Shown piece after piece: positions 1-8,125 of a stretch of 64,000 nt of DNA (its first letter is position 1; every line of letters starts with the position of its first letter). Location of the stretch: positions 1 through 64,000 of the forward strand of contig NZ_JPOS01000035.1 of NCBI RefSeq assembly GCF_000759025.1. The letters are read 5' to 3'. The position numbers and the translations under genes are program-made. Source of the DNA: Phaeodactylibacter xiamenensis (lineage in GTDB: Bacteria > Bacteroidota > Bacteroidia > Chitinophagales > Saprospiraceae). Under the pieces are notes generated by a model. It ran no database searches. It saw only the letters and a program-made list of their open reading frames with translations, and was not told the DNA's origin.

Positions 1-55
1 CCCACTCAGTGCATGGCACTGAAAAAGCACTCGCATGAACAAGTTAATCAAAGCC

Positions 56-1180
56 TTACCCCAAAAGAGGGGTGGCTAGCCCGTTTGGCGGCCCAATTGC
101 AGGGACATAGGCTTTGAGCCTTTGCACCTCTTGAAAAGCCGCCCTGAGGGCATTGACATAAATTTTGGTTTTTAGGGCAAAGTGGTTGGTCTGCTCTTTT
201 GCAGACAGCAGTTCGAGTTTAGTCCAGGCAATCATGGCAGCAAAAACATGGTTGCACTGGGATGTCTCGTGCTTGGTGGGGGACTTTTCCAGCCCCACGT
301 TTTGTTTGAGCGATTTGTGGAATACCTCCACTCCCCAGCGTGTCCCGTAGGTTGTGCAGATAGCTGGGCCGCTTAGCTCCAGATCGTTGGTGACCAGGTA
401 CAAGTCTCCAGTTGAGCCGTCTTGGTTTATAAAGACCTGTTTGACCAGCTGGACTTGGAAGTCCAGCCCTTTAAGGTAAACAGTAATGGCCTGGCCTGCT
501 TGCAGTTCTAGCCCGTCGACTCGGTGGAACTTGCCTTCCAGTTTGTCTTCCATGGTAAGGGCAGCCTTGCGGTTGCTCTTTAAGGCACTGATAAAATGCT
601 TGCCCAGCTCATAGTGCACGAACTCAAAGTTCTCCTTGGCAGCAAACCAAGTGTCCCAGACCACATAGCGGAAGGGCACGCGGTTGTATTTGACAAGTGC
701 AAAAAGCTGGTCGCGCAGCATCTCGTTCTTGCTGCGGGGGCTGCGCTTCTTTACCTGCCCGCTTTTGGTATCCACGTATTCTTGCGACTTGCGCACGATC
801 TCAAAAGCAACAGGCAGCTCTATGCCCTGTGGGCTCTGGTAAAGGAAATTCAGGATGTTGATCCCTTTGGTGTGCCCCGCTTTCGGCTTCTTGGAGTGGT
901 CCCAGTGCCAAGTGACCACTTCATTCTCCGTAGAGTGCGGCTTCTCCTCGATCGTGTCATCTATCTTGATGACCGCGTCCGGGTGCTCCACTTTACGTAC
1001 CAAAGGCTTTATGCAACGCCAATAGTCCTTTGCCGTGAAGGCTTCCTGCCCTAAAAAACGGCTGATCTTGTCATGGCTCAGTGCCTGATCGGTCAGCTCG
1101 GACAAGCCGGTGGCTGTCGCCATGCGAAACGATGCCAGCAGGTAGTCCGAATACAAGTCTAGTAACTTTGGGTCTTTCAT
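56..1180 (-). CDS. IS4-type DDE transposase
   Basis: Transposase of an insertion sequence, 374 aa from the chosen start. Catalytic DDE signatures are visible: DDT at residues 74-76, WDTWF with the second Asp at 176, and a YREK box Y278-R281-E285-K292 spaced Y-(2)-R-(3)-E-(6)-K, the hallmark of the IS4 family. I chose the ATG at 1180 over the upstream in-frame start at 1219 because AAAGGAG lies six bases before it, an unusually good ribosome binding site for this genome. Full family length with no internal stop, so it may be active. Convincing terminal inverted repeats were not found; the left end may lie at or beyond the window edge. The IS701 group is an alternative family assignment. Confidence 0.88.
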   Translation of the reverse strand: MKDPKLLDLYSDYLLASFRMATATGLSELTDQALSHDKISRFLGQEAFTAKDYWRCIKPLVRKVEHPDAVIKIDDTIEEKPHSTENEVVTWHWDHSKKPKAGHTKGINILNFLYQSPQGIELPVAFEIVRKSQEYVDTKSGQVKKRSPRSKNEMLRDQLFALVKYNRVPFRYVVWDTWFAAKENFEFVHYELGKHFISALKSNRKAALTMEDKLEGKFHRVDGLELQAGQAITVYLKGLDFQVQLVKQVFINQDGSTGDLYLVTNDLELSGPAICTTYGTRWGVEVFHKSLKQNVGLEKSPTKHETSQCNHVFAAMIAWTKLELLSAKEQTNHFALKTKIYVNALRAAFQEVQRLKAYVPAIGPPNGLATPLLG

Positions 1181-1312
1181 CTTTCGCTCCTTTGAGCTGC
1201 AAGATAACTGCCCTGACATTATTAATCAATTTTCCAAATATTTCGCGTGCGAAAGGTCAGTTATATTAGTAAAGTAATAGGATTAGCCAACTAATCAAAG
1301 TTAGGTTACTCA

Positions 1313-1562
1313 ATGAGCGATCAACAAATTCTAGCACAGCTTAATCAACTACCCGCGGGGCTGAAAAAAGAAGTTGAAGACTTCATTTCCTTTCTGTTAT
1401 TCAAGTATAAGTCCCGTAATATCGATAATAAGAATAGAGTATCTGAAAAAAAAGGCTGCATTCAGCGAATACAGAGCTGTTTTTCAAAACGCTTATTCGA
1501 TGGAAGAAATTGATTTGCAGTTAGATAAGCTACGTGACGAATGGGAAAGGAATTCCTTTTAG
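1313..1562 (+). pseudogene. DUF2281-like small protein, frameshifted
   Basis: Two overlapping reading frames together make one plausible protein of about 80 aa. The first frame (from ATG 1313) gives an N-terminus typical of DUF2281 proteins (MSDQQILAQLNQLP, then a helix with FISFLLFKY). The second gives a charged C-terminal helix ending DKLRDEWERNSF at 1562. The frames meet at a run of eight A at 1446-1453; removing one A joins them cleanly. DUF2281 proteins are small and often antitoxin-like, but no toxin gene adjoins this one. The IS4-type transposase start lies about 130 bp away. The shift may be a real mutation, a homopolymer sequencing error or, less likely, programmed slippage. Confidence 0.6.
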
Positions 1563-1578
1563 ATACCAATACTGTAAC

Positions 1579-2577
1579 TCACTCCCTAAACCGCTCCACC
1601 CGCTGTACCGCATTTTTCCGGATATCCACATAAAATAAATTGAGGTCGCCTACATGATAGTTGCGGCGCAGCATAAGGAAGCTGCCTGGAAACTGAGGTT
1701 TGCTGCTCCACAGTACGGGTCCGCGCACCTCCGCACTAACGTTATTGGGGCGCACCTTTTCGAAGGGAGTCAGTACAGCACCATCATTGAGCGTACGGGG
1801 CGCAAACGCCTTGGTGGTATCCCAAAGCAGGGGGTTGGTCACAACCACAGCTGGTTCAGGCTCCTTTTTGGTGCCCCGCCGGAAGGTCCGCCAGGAAACA
1901 TAGCAGCTGGTGTCAAGGCTGTCGGTGCAGGGCGGTATGTTTTTAAAATCTGTTTGGCGTACCGGAATACCAATGATGTAAGCGGCTACGAGTTGTGATT
2001 GCAGCGGCTTCCCATCAAAAAACTCCCGTAGCAATTGTTTGGCATGGGTAGTCCCCTGACTATGAGCAGCGATGATGATCGGCCGCCCGTCATTGTAGTG
2101 CTCCAGGTAGTATTCAAATGCCCGCCGGATATCGCTATACGCCAGGTCAAAGGCTTGTTTGGCGCTTGTCGTATCTTTGGTGAAGTAAGCTTCAAGGTGC
2201 GCCTGCCGGTAAAATGGCGCATACACCTTGCCCGCGGCATTGAAGGCGCTCGCCTGGAATAAGATCGGTCCTTCCAGCGTACGCTCCTGCAAATCAGCTT
2301 TCCCAACCGGGCCGTTCCAGAGCCGGTCGCCCCGCTTACCGGTGTAGGTGGTAGGGTGTAGGAAAAACACATCGGCGGCAGCACTATCCTGTTGATTTTC
2401 CAGACCGTCAGGTGCCCGGTCGGCATGATCGGTTTTGGAGGGCAGGGCAGCCCAGGCGTCTGCCTGACTGTAATCCGGTGCCATCGGCTTGGTCGTGGTG
2501 GAAAAGGTGCCCGAAGGCTTGGTGGCGCACCCCCACAGGAGCAGGCTTAAAATCAGGATGTTAAATCGTGTCTTCAT
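1579..2577 (-). CDS. DUF3089 alpha/beta-hydrolase lipoprotein
   Basis: Predicted lipoprotein of 332 aa: hydrophobic leader with a lipobox-like LLLWGC, Cys17 being the lipidation residue. The body matches DUF3089, an alpha/beta-hydrolase-like family. The nucleophile-elbow-like AHSQG is at 171-175 with Ser173 as candidate nucleophile, preceded by a hydrophobic strand (PIIIA). The substrate is unknown; the family is usually described as lipase/esterase-like. It overlaps the upstream symporter gene by 17 bp on the same strand, so the two are probably co-translated. It is the last gene of a minus-strand run with symporter and carboxypeptidase, which suggests a role in nutrient handling (inference). 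Confidence 0.8.
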   Translation of the reverse strand: MKTRFNILILSLLLWGCATKPSGTFSTTTKPMAPDYSQADAWAALPSKTDHADRAPDGLENQQDSAAADVFFLHPTTYTGKRGDRLWNGPVGKADLQERTLEGPILFQASAFNAAGKVYAPFYRQAHLEAYFTKDTTSAKQAFDLAYSDIRRAFEYYLEHYNDGRPIIIAAHSQGTTHAKQLLREFFDGKPLQSQLVAAYIIGIPVRQTDFKNIPPCTDSLDTSCYVSWRTFRRGTKKEPEPAVVVTNPLLWDTTKAFAPRTLNDGAVLTPFEKVRPNNVSAEVRGPVLWSSKPQFPGSFLMLRRNYHVGDLNLFYVDIRKNAVQRVERFRE

Positions 2578-3967
2578 GGAATAGTACTTTTTTCGGATCG
2601 TTTGGCCATAGCCAACTGCCCAATAGCATGCCCAGCAAACTGCTCAGCCCGCCGTAGATCAGGCTTGGGATTGCAGTGGCTTGCCATTCGCAAATTAGCC
2701 AAACCGCCATACCGATGATAATGGCCGCAAGGGCACCAATGTTCGAAGCGCGCCTCCAGTACAGCCCTGCCGTTAGTGGCACAAACAGGCTCACAAGGCT
2801 GAGGGCGGAAGACTGCCCGACGAGCTCGTAGATGTTCTGAGTGCTTGCGGCAAGGAGTGCAGAACAAATGGCAACCCCTACCACAGACAGCCGCATCACC
2901 AACAGCAACCGCTGATCGGACATGTCGGGAAAGTAGGGGCGCACCAGGTTTTCCCCAATGACGGTAGCCGGGGCAAGCATAGCGCCGGAGGTCGTACTTA
3001 GAATCGCTGACAGCAATGCTCCGAAAAAGAGGATTTGCACCCACATGCTACTGTGTTCCAGCACCATAAAGGGCAGGACCATCTGCGTGTCGTCCACCAT
3101 CTGCAGTTCCGGGTAGAGCATTTTGCCGCAAAGGCCGATGAAGAGTGGAATTGATCCAATGGTCAGGTACATGAAGCCCGAAAGATAGGAGGCCGTTACC
3201 GCCGTTTTTGCCGACCGAGCCGACATGACTCGCTGAAAGACATCCTGCTGCGGGATAGACCCCAGCCCGATCGTAATCCAGGCCGCGATATAGTGCACGA
3301 TGCTGTGGAAGTTGCCCTCCGGCCAAAACCGGAAAAAGCCCTCCGGCACCGAAGCGGCCACCTTCTGTACGCCTCCCACCTGCTCCGACAATTGCCACGC
3401 AATGATCAGCAGCCCGATGATGATCATGATGGTCTGCAAAAAATCTGTGATGGAAACCGCCCACATCCCGCCGATGTAGGTGTAAAAGACCACGATCAGC
3501 GCACAGAGCAGGATGCCTTGCAGCAGGGTGAGCCCGGCGATGGTATTAAGAATGATCGCCATAGCCACGAGCTGTGCCGCGATCCATCCGAAGTAGGAAG
3601 GGATCATGAACAGGGCGGAGATGACCTCTGCCTGCCGGCTGAAGCGGATACGGAAGAAATCATTGAAGGTGATGATGTTCAGCTTGTACAGCGGGCGGGC
3701 AAAAAACGCCCCTACAAGCACCAGGCAAAGCGCAGCACCAAAGGGGTCTTCGATCACCCCGATCAGCCCGTGCTCCACGAATTCTGAGCTGGCGCCCATA
3801 ATGGTTTCAGAACCAAACCAGGTCGCGAAAAGAGCAGAAGCCGCCACCACCATAGGCAGGTTACGCCCGGCAATAACAAAGTCTTTTGTGGAGTGCACCC
3901 GGCGGGAAGCCCACCAGCCTATACCGAGGGTCAGCAGCAGATAGCCACCGATGAAAAGCAACAGCAT
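2561..3967 (-). CDS. sodium:solute symporter (SSS family)
   Basis: Polytopic inner-membrane protein, 468 aa, with about 13 hydrophobic segments and the SSS-family pattern: N-terminal segment followed by GWWASRR, then GGMWAVSITDFLQ in the middle, and the region after QQDVFQRVMSA typical of Na+/solute symporters (SLC5 type). It should couple the Na+ gradient to uptake of a small organic solute. The substrate cannot be read from sequence; proline, sugars, acetate and pantothenate are all family substrates. It overlaps the DUF3089 gene by 17 bp and lies three bases after the M14 carboxypeptidase gene, so the three probably form one operon, consistent with uptake of hydrolysis products. Confidence 0.9.
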   Translation of the reverse strand: MLLLFIGGYLLLTLGIGWWASRRVHSTKDFVIAGRNLPMVVAASALFATWFGSETIMGASSEFVEHGLIGVIEDPFGAALCLVLVGAFFARPLYKLNIITFNDFFRIRFSRQAEVISALFMIPSYFGWIAAQLVAMAIILNTIAGLTLLQGILLCALIVVFYTYIGGMWAVSITDFLQTIMIIIGLLIIAWQLSEQVGGVQKVAASVPEGFFRFWPEGNFHSIVHYIAAWITIGLGSIPQQDVFQRVMSARSAKTAVTASYLSGFMYLTIGSIPLFIGLCGKMLYPELQMVDDTQMVLPFMVLEHSSMWVQILFFGALLSAILSTTSGAMLAPATVIGENLVRPYFPDMSDQRLLLVMRLSVVGVAICSALLAASTQNIYELVGQSSALSLVSLFVPLTAGLYWRRASNIGALAAIIIGMAVWLICEWQATAIPSLIYGGLSSLLGMLLGSWLWPNDPKKVLFHEDTI

Positions 3968-3970
3968 GGC

Positions 3971-5746
3971 CTACTCTGTTTCGGGTTGGAAGCGGATATC
4001 CTGCAGATCCATCAGGCGGCTTACGGGATATAGCCGGTAGGTAGGCTCATAGTGGGGAGACCGCTCGTAAATGAAGTTGAGCTGAGCCCAGGCGGACTTG
4101 GCAAACTCCGGGTCTTCCGCCCTTTTGGCTTCAAGCGCTGCCTTTAGTTCCGGGTCTGCCGCCAGCATAGCGGCTGCTTTGTCTTCAAATACGTAGGCTG
4201 AGAAATACTCCTTTTGCATCAGTATGCCATCGAAAAAGTTCCAGGAGAAGAAGGCGTCCGGCGCCTGCGGTTCCAGGGTTTCCACAATGTACCGGTTGAG
4301 GGGCTGATTGGTCAGGACCACGTAGTCGCCCCGATGGTAGCGCTGTTGGCGGTCTTCGGTGGTTACGGTTGTGCCGTAGTGGAGGTAGTGCCCTTCGTAG
4401 GCAGCGCGGTCTTTGTAATCTTCGATGCGGTATTGTTCCACCTTCAGCGTTTGGTCTTCCGTAAGGCGGTGCAGCGTGACATTATTCCACCGCAACCGTT
4501 CGATAACCTCCTGATAAGCCTGTGGAATGACATAGGCGATGGGCTTTTGGACGGCTACCGTGGTATTGTAAAACTTAAAGTAGGGAATTTCCCTGGTGTA
4601 GGGCGCCTCCCGGTCGTAGTAGAGCCGTTGTAGCCCGGAGACTTCGCTTGGCTTGTATTTGGCGGTGTAGCCTTTGAAAGTTTGAGGTACCTGACGCTCC
4701 ATATCGAGTGCCCAGTTCAGGGCAAAGGTGTCCTTTTGGATAGTATGGGTACGGGCTTGCTTTCGGGCATGCTGAATGGATTCATGGTCGTCCCAGGCGG
4801 CCTGTAGCAGGTTGTCCATAAACGTGTAAGTGCTTTTTACCCGGTCTTTGAAGGGCTTCAGCATATGCGTCTCGGGCATGAACCCGATGGTATTGTGTAA
4901 TGCCGCATAGCCGGTAGAGTAGCGGGGCAGGTCGAGAAAAGCCGCAATGCCTTCATCCGGTGTGCTGCGGGCGTAAACGTAGGACGTCATTTCCCACCCA
5001 TCGGCTTCCATGTCGGCGTAAAGGCGGGGGAGCAGGCGGTTGTCCAGGTAATCAGACAGGTGGGGATCGAGCTTGTCGCTTTGGGTGGGAATGAGGGTGA
5101 TGGTGTATTGATAGTCGGCCCCATTTGACGTATGATTATCAACGAACAGGTCCGGCTGCCAGTCAGCGAAAATTTGATTAAACGTCTGCGCATTGCGGGA
5201 ATCGGCTTTGATGAAGTCCCGGTTGAGGTCGAGGTTGCGGGCATTGCCCCGGAAGCCATGTGCCTCAGGCCCGTCCTGATTGGCGCGGCTGTGCGGCCCG
5301 CGGTTGAGCCCTCCACCGATATTGTAAAACGGGATAGCCACCACCACAAGGCGGTCGAGTAGCGCCATTTTCTCCGGGCTTTGCAGCCAGTTGCGCAGGA
5401 GCAGCATCGTGGCATCCACCCCGCAGGGCTCTCCGGGATGAATGGCATTATTGATGAAGATGATCGTTTTGCCCTGCGCTTTTGCCGCTTCCGGTTGCCA
5501 GGCTCCGCCGGTGGCGAGCACGGCCGTATGCAGGGGGAAGCCTGCGTCAGTGTGCCCATGTGCCTGTAGGTGCAGCTGTGGATAAGCCAGGCTTAGCGTC
5601 TCGTAAAATGCAATCGTTTGTTGGTAGGTCGCAGTGGTATTGCTGTCCAGTTCGAAGGGGGCGGTAAGGGCCTGCGGCTGTTGGGCAGACAACTTCGCTA
5701 ATGGGATTAGGGCCAGCAACAAAGGCAGTAGCAGCGAGTTTCGCAT
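3971..5746 (-). CDS. M14-family zinc carboxypeptidase, secreted
   Basis: Exported metallopeptidase of 591 aa with signal peptide (cleavage after about LSAQ, residue 21). M14 zinc ligands are visible: His103 and Glu106 in HPGEP, and His205 in DNHTSNGADY. NLDLNRDF at about 171-178 supplies the substrate-binding Asn-Arg pair. A catalytic Glu candidate is Glu292 in GFMPETHM. The extra region of about 250 residues after the peptidase domain has no recognised domain. Expected activity is removal of C-terminal residues from peptides or cleavage of a peptide-like amide outside the cytoplasm. The symporter gene starts three bases downstream, giving an operon that links hydrolysis with Na+-driven uptake. 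Confidence 0.88.
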   Translation of the reverse strand: MRNSLLLPLLLALIPLAKLSAQQPQALTAPFELDSNTTATYQQTIAFYETLSLAYPQLHLQAHGHTDAGFPLHTAVLATGGAWQPEAAKAQGKTIIFINNAIHPGEPCGVDATMLLLRNWLQSPEKMALLDRLVVVAIPFYNIGGGLNRGPHSRANQDGPEAHGFRGNARNLDLNRDFIKADSRNAQTFNQIFADWQPDLFVDNHTSNGADYQYTITLIPTQSDKLDPHLSDYLDNRLLPRLYADMEADGWEMTSYVYARSTPDEGIAAFLDLPRYSTGYAALHNTIGFMPETHMLKPFKDRVKSTYTFMDNLLQAAWDDHESIQHARKQARTHTIQKDTFALNWALDMERQVPQTFKGYTAKYKPSEVSGLQRLYYDREAPYTREIPYFKFYNTTVAVQKPIAYVIPQAYQEVIERLRWNNVTLHRLTEDQTLKVEQYRIEDYKDRAAYEGHYLHYGTTVTTEDRQQRYHRGDYVVLTNQPLNRYIVETLEPQAPDAFFSWNFFDGILMQKEYFSAYVFEDKAAAMLAADPELKAALEAKRAEDPEFAKSAWAQLNFIYERSPHYEPTYRLYPVSRLMDLQDIRFQPETE

Positions 5747-5794
5747 TTCGGATCATTTTAGTGAGGATAGCGGTGGTAAAAGTAGCTCAAAATA

Positions 5795-7372
5795 CTACAA
5801 CTCCGGTGCCCGCCGCGCCCCCCGCGCCTGCTCAAAATCATACGCCAGCCCGATCAGCACCGGTTCGCTCCATGCAGTACCATAAAAGGATAAGCCTACC
5901 GGCAGCCCTTCGATAAAGCCCATAGGCACGCTGATATTGGGATAACCGGCCCAGGCAGCAGGGGAGGAACTGCCCAGGGTGTAGTGGTCACCATTGACAT
6001 GATCGGTTTTCCAGGCCGGGGCACCGGTGGGGGCGATCAGGGCGTCCAGTTCGTAGGTGGCCATGATTTTATCAATACCTTCAGCCCGGGCCAGGCGCTG
6101 CATTTCTGATACGGTACTGCGGTAATCATCGCTATCCAGCGGCCCCATTTGCGCGGCTTGTTCCAAAATATCCTGATGGAAATGCCGGAGCTCCACCTCG
6201 TCGGCCTGATTGAAAGCGATGAGTTCCCCGACTGATTTCACCGGAGCATCAGGGCCCAGGCTGCCAAAGTATTGATTGAGCCCGTCTTTGAATTCATAGA
6301 GCATCACCTGATAGCTCAGGCTGCCGGTTTGGGAAGGCAGGCGGTCCTCAATGGCAATCACTTCTGCCCCTTGTTCGCGCAGTGTCTGCATGGCGCTTTC
6401 CATCAGGGTGTCCACTTTGTAGTGAGTGCCTTTGGGGGCGGTGTAGTAGCCAATCCGCTTGCCCTTCAGGGCTGTACTGTCGAGGTAGGGCGTGTAGTCG
6501 GTTTTGAATTGCCCTTCACTTGCAGTGGTTTTGGCATCCGCCTGATCTACGCCAGTCATCACACCCAGTGCGATAGCGGCATCCGTGACGGTACGCGCCA
6601 TAGGCCCGGGCGTATCCTGCGTAAAGGAAATAGGAATGATGCCATCGCGGCTCAGCAGCCCCACCGTAGGTTTAATGCCCACAATCCCGTTGGCAGAGGA
6701 AGGGCATACGATGGAGCCATTGGTCTCCGTACCCAGCGCCGCCACGCAGAGGTTGGCGGCAACTGCTACTCCGGAACCCGAACTTGACCCGCAGGGATTA
6801 CAGTCGAGTCGGTAGGGGTTGTGCGTTTGGCCACCGAGCCCGCTCCAGCCACTGCTCGAATGTGTGCTTCGAAAGTTCGCCCACTCGCTGAGATTGGTCT
6901 TGCCAAGAATAATTGCCCCGGCTTCCCGCAATTGTTTGACAATAAACGCATCATCGGGTGCAACAGACCCTTCCAGCGCCCGGCTGCCGGCAGTGGTCGG
7001 CATTTGGTCGCCGGTATCAATATTGTCTTTTAGGAGCACCGGAATACCGTGCAGGGGACCGCGTACCCGCCCGTTGACTCGTTCCTCATCCAGCCTGCGG
7101 GCAATGTCCAGGGCATCGGGATTAATGGTTAAGACGGAATTCAGGCCCGGGTCGGATTGGTCGGTCGCAGCGATTCGGTCGAGGTAGTACTGCACTACAG
7201 CGGCAGCGGAAAGCGTGCCGGATGCATACTTTTCCTGTAATTCGGCAATAGTGATTTCTTCGAGGTTGAGGGCCTCATCCTGATTGGGTTCAGAGGCTGT
7301 GGCAGGCTGACAAGCGGGAAGGAGCGCAGATAGCAGTAACAGCTCAAAGCAATAGCGGATAAGTTGGTTCAT
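5795..7372 (-). CDS. amidase-signature family hydrolase, lipoprotein
   Basis: Amidase of 525 aa with a lipoprotein leader (LLPAC, Cys21). The amidase-signature triad is intact: Lys115 in VLLKDNID, the cis-Ser in GSSSGSG at 195-201, and the nucleophile Ser220 in TETNGSIVCPS. It hydrolyses carboxamides; the lipid anchor places it at the envelope rather than in tRNA-dependent transamidation, so it is not GatA in the usual sense. It lies 48 bp upstream of the M14 carboxypeptidase on the same strand and may be co-transcribed with it. The actual substrate is unknown. Confidence 0.9.
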   Translation of the reverse strand: MNQLIRYCFELLLLSALLPACQPATASEPNQDEALNLEEITIAELQEKYASGTLSAAAVVQYYLDRIAATDQSDPGLNSVLTINPDALDIARRLDEERVNGRVRGPLHGIPVLLKDNIDTGDQMPTTAGSRALEGSVAPDDAFIVKQLREAGAIILGKTNLSEWANFRSTHSSSGWSGLGGQTHNPYRLDCNPCGSSSGSGVAVAANLCVAALGTETNGSIVCPSSANGIVGIKPTVGLLSRDGIIPISFTQDTPGPMARTVTDAAIALGVMTGVDQADAKTTASEGQFKTDYTPYLDSTALKGKRIGYYTAPKGTHYKVDTLMESAMQTLREQGAEVIAIEDRLPSQTGSLSYQVMLYEFKDGLNQYFGSLGPDAPVKSVGELIAFNQADEVELRHFHQDILEQAAQMGPLDSDDYRSTVSEMQRLARAEGIDKIMATYELDALIAPTGAPAWKTDHVNGDHYTLGSSSPAAWAGYPNISVPMGFIEGLPVGLSFYGTAWSEPVLIGLAYDFEQARGARRAPEL

Positions 7373-7536
7373 TACAAGAAGCTTTAATTATTCAACTAAC
7401 GAAAATATCGGATTTTTGTTAAAATCTATTGGCCGTACCTCCTGCAAAAGCGGAAAGCGGAGCCCCTGTATTTAGATTTTGATGAAGGATTTATGCCCTG
7501 TGGTTAATCCCTCTACAACTTCTGCCGTCTAACCCC

Positions 7537-7544
7537 TATCTTTA
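7537..7544 (+). promoter_or_regulatory. possible Bacteroidota -7 promoter element
   Basis: TATCTTTA matches the Bacteroidota -7 consensus TAnnTTTG at all but the last base, 20 bases before the ATG of the ECF sigma gene. No clear -33 TTTG partner was found at the right distance, so support is weak. Confidence 0.25.
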
Positions 7545-7564
7545 AGGCAGAAATAACAGCCCGT

Positions 7565-8125
7565 ATGAATGACATGCAGCTTTGGGAAGCCCTTCGACGT
7601 GGCGAAAAGTCCGCATTGGAGGCCATCTACCGCAGGGAGGTGGCAGATCTGTTCCGTTATGGGCGCCGAATCATTAACGACGAGGCGCTCGTCGAGGATG
7701 TTATTCAGGACATGTTTATAGGTTTGTGGAGGCGTCGGGACGGGCTTGGGGCCACCGACTCCATTCGCCGGTACCTCTTTGTAGCGCTGCGCCGGGACCT
7801 CATCCGCCGCAATACCCGGCTGCGCCGAATCACCGGTGAGTTGGACGAGACAAAGCTTGAAGAGGAAACGGTGACCTCCATTGATGCCGAGATCATCGAA
7901 GCAGAAAGCCGGGAACTACGGATCGCCCGGCTGAAAGAGGCGATGCAGCAACTCAGCAAGCGGCAGCAAGAGGTCCTCTACCTCAAGTATTTCCAACAAA
8001 TGGACTACCATACGATTGCGGAAGTGCTGGAAATCAATTATCAGTCAGTACGCAATGTAGCCTCCGCTGGGCTGAAAGCATTGCGTAAACTCATTGGGTT
8101 GCTTTTTCTGCTGTGGTGGCTATAG
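7565..8125 (+). CDS. ECF-type RNA polymerase sigma factor
   Basis: Sigma-70 family factor of 186 aa. Region 2 spans about residues 10-75 (the segment ALVEDVIQDMFIGLWRRR is the core-binding helix), followed by region 4 at about 130-178 with the helix-turn-helix QQMDYHTIAEVLEINYQSVRN. It resembles FecI-like ECF factors common in Bacteroidota. No FecR-type anti-sigma factor follows; the next gene is convergent and overlaps by 6 bp, so this gene is monocistronic. The C-terminus ends in a very hydrophobic stretch (LIGLLFLLWWL), odd for a soluble sigma factor; it might contact the membrane or a membrane regulator (inference). The regulon is unknown. Confidence 0.9.
   Translation: MNDMQLWEALRRGEKSALEAIYRREVADLFRYGRRIINDEALVEDVIQDMFIGLWRRRDGLGATDSIRRYLFVALRRDLIRRNTRLRRITGELDETKLEEETVTSIDAEIIEAESRELRIARLKEAMQQLSKRQQEVLYLKYFQQMDYHTIAEVLEINYQSVRNVASAGLKALRKLIGLLFLLWWL

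Noticed and set aside
19-1260. Possible inverted-repeat ends of the first insertion sequence (CTGA at 19-22, TCAG at 1257-1260)
   Set aside because: Only about half of the next 20 bases agree and no target duplication is visible; the left end may lie outside the window.
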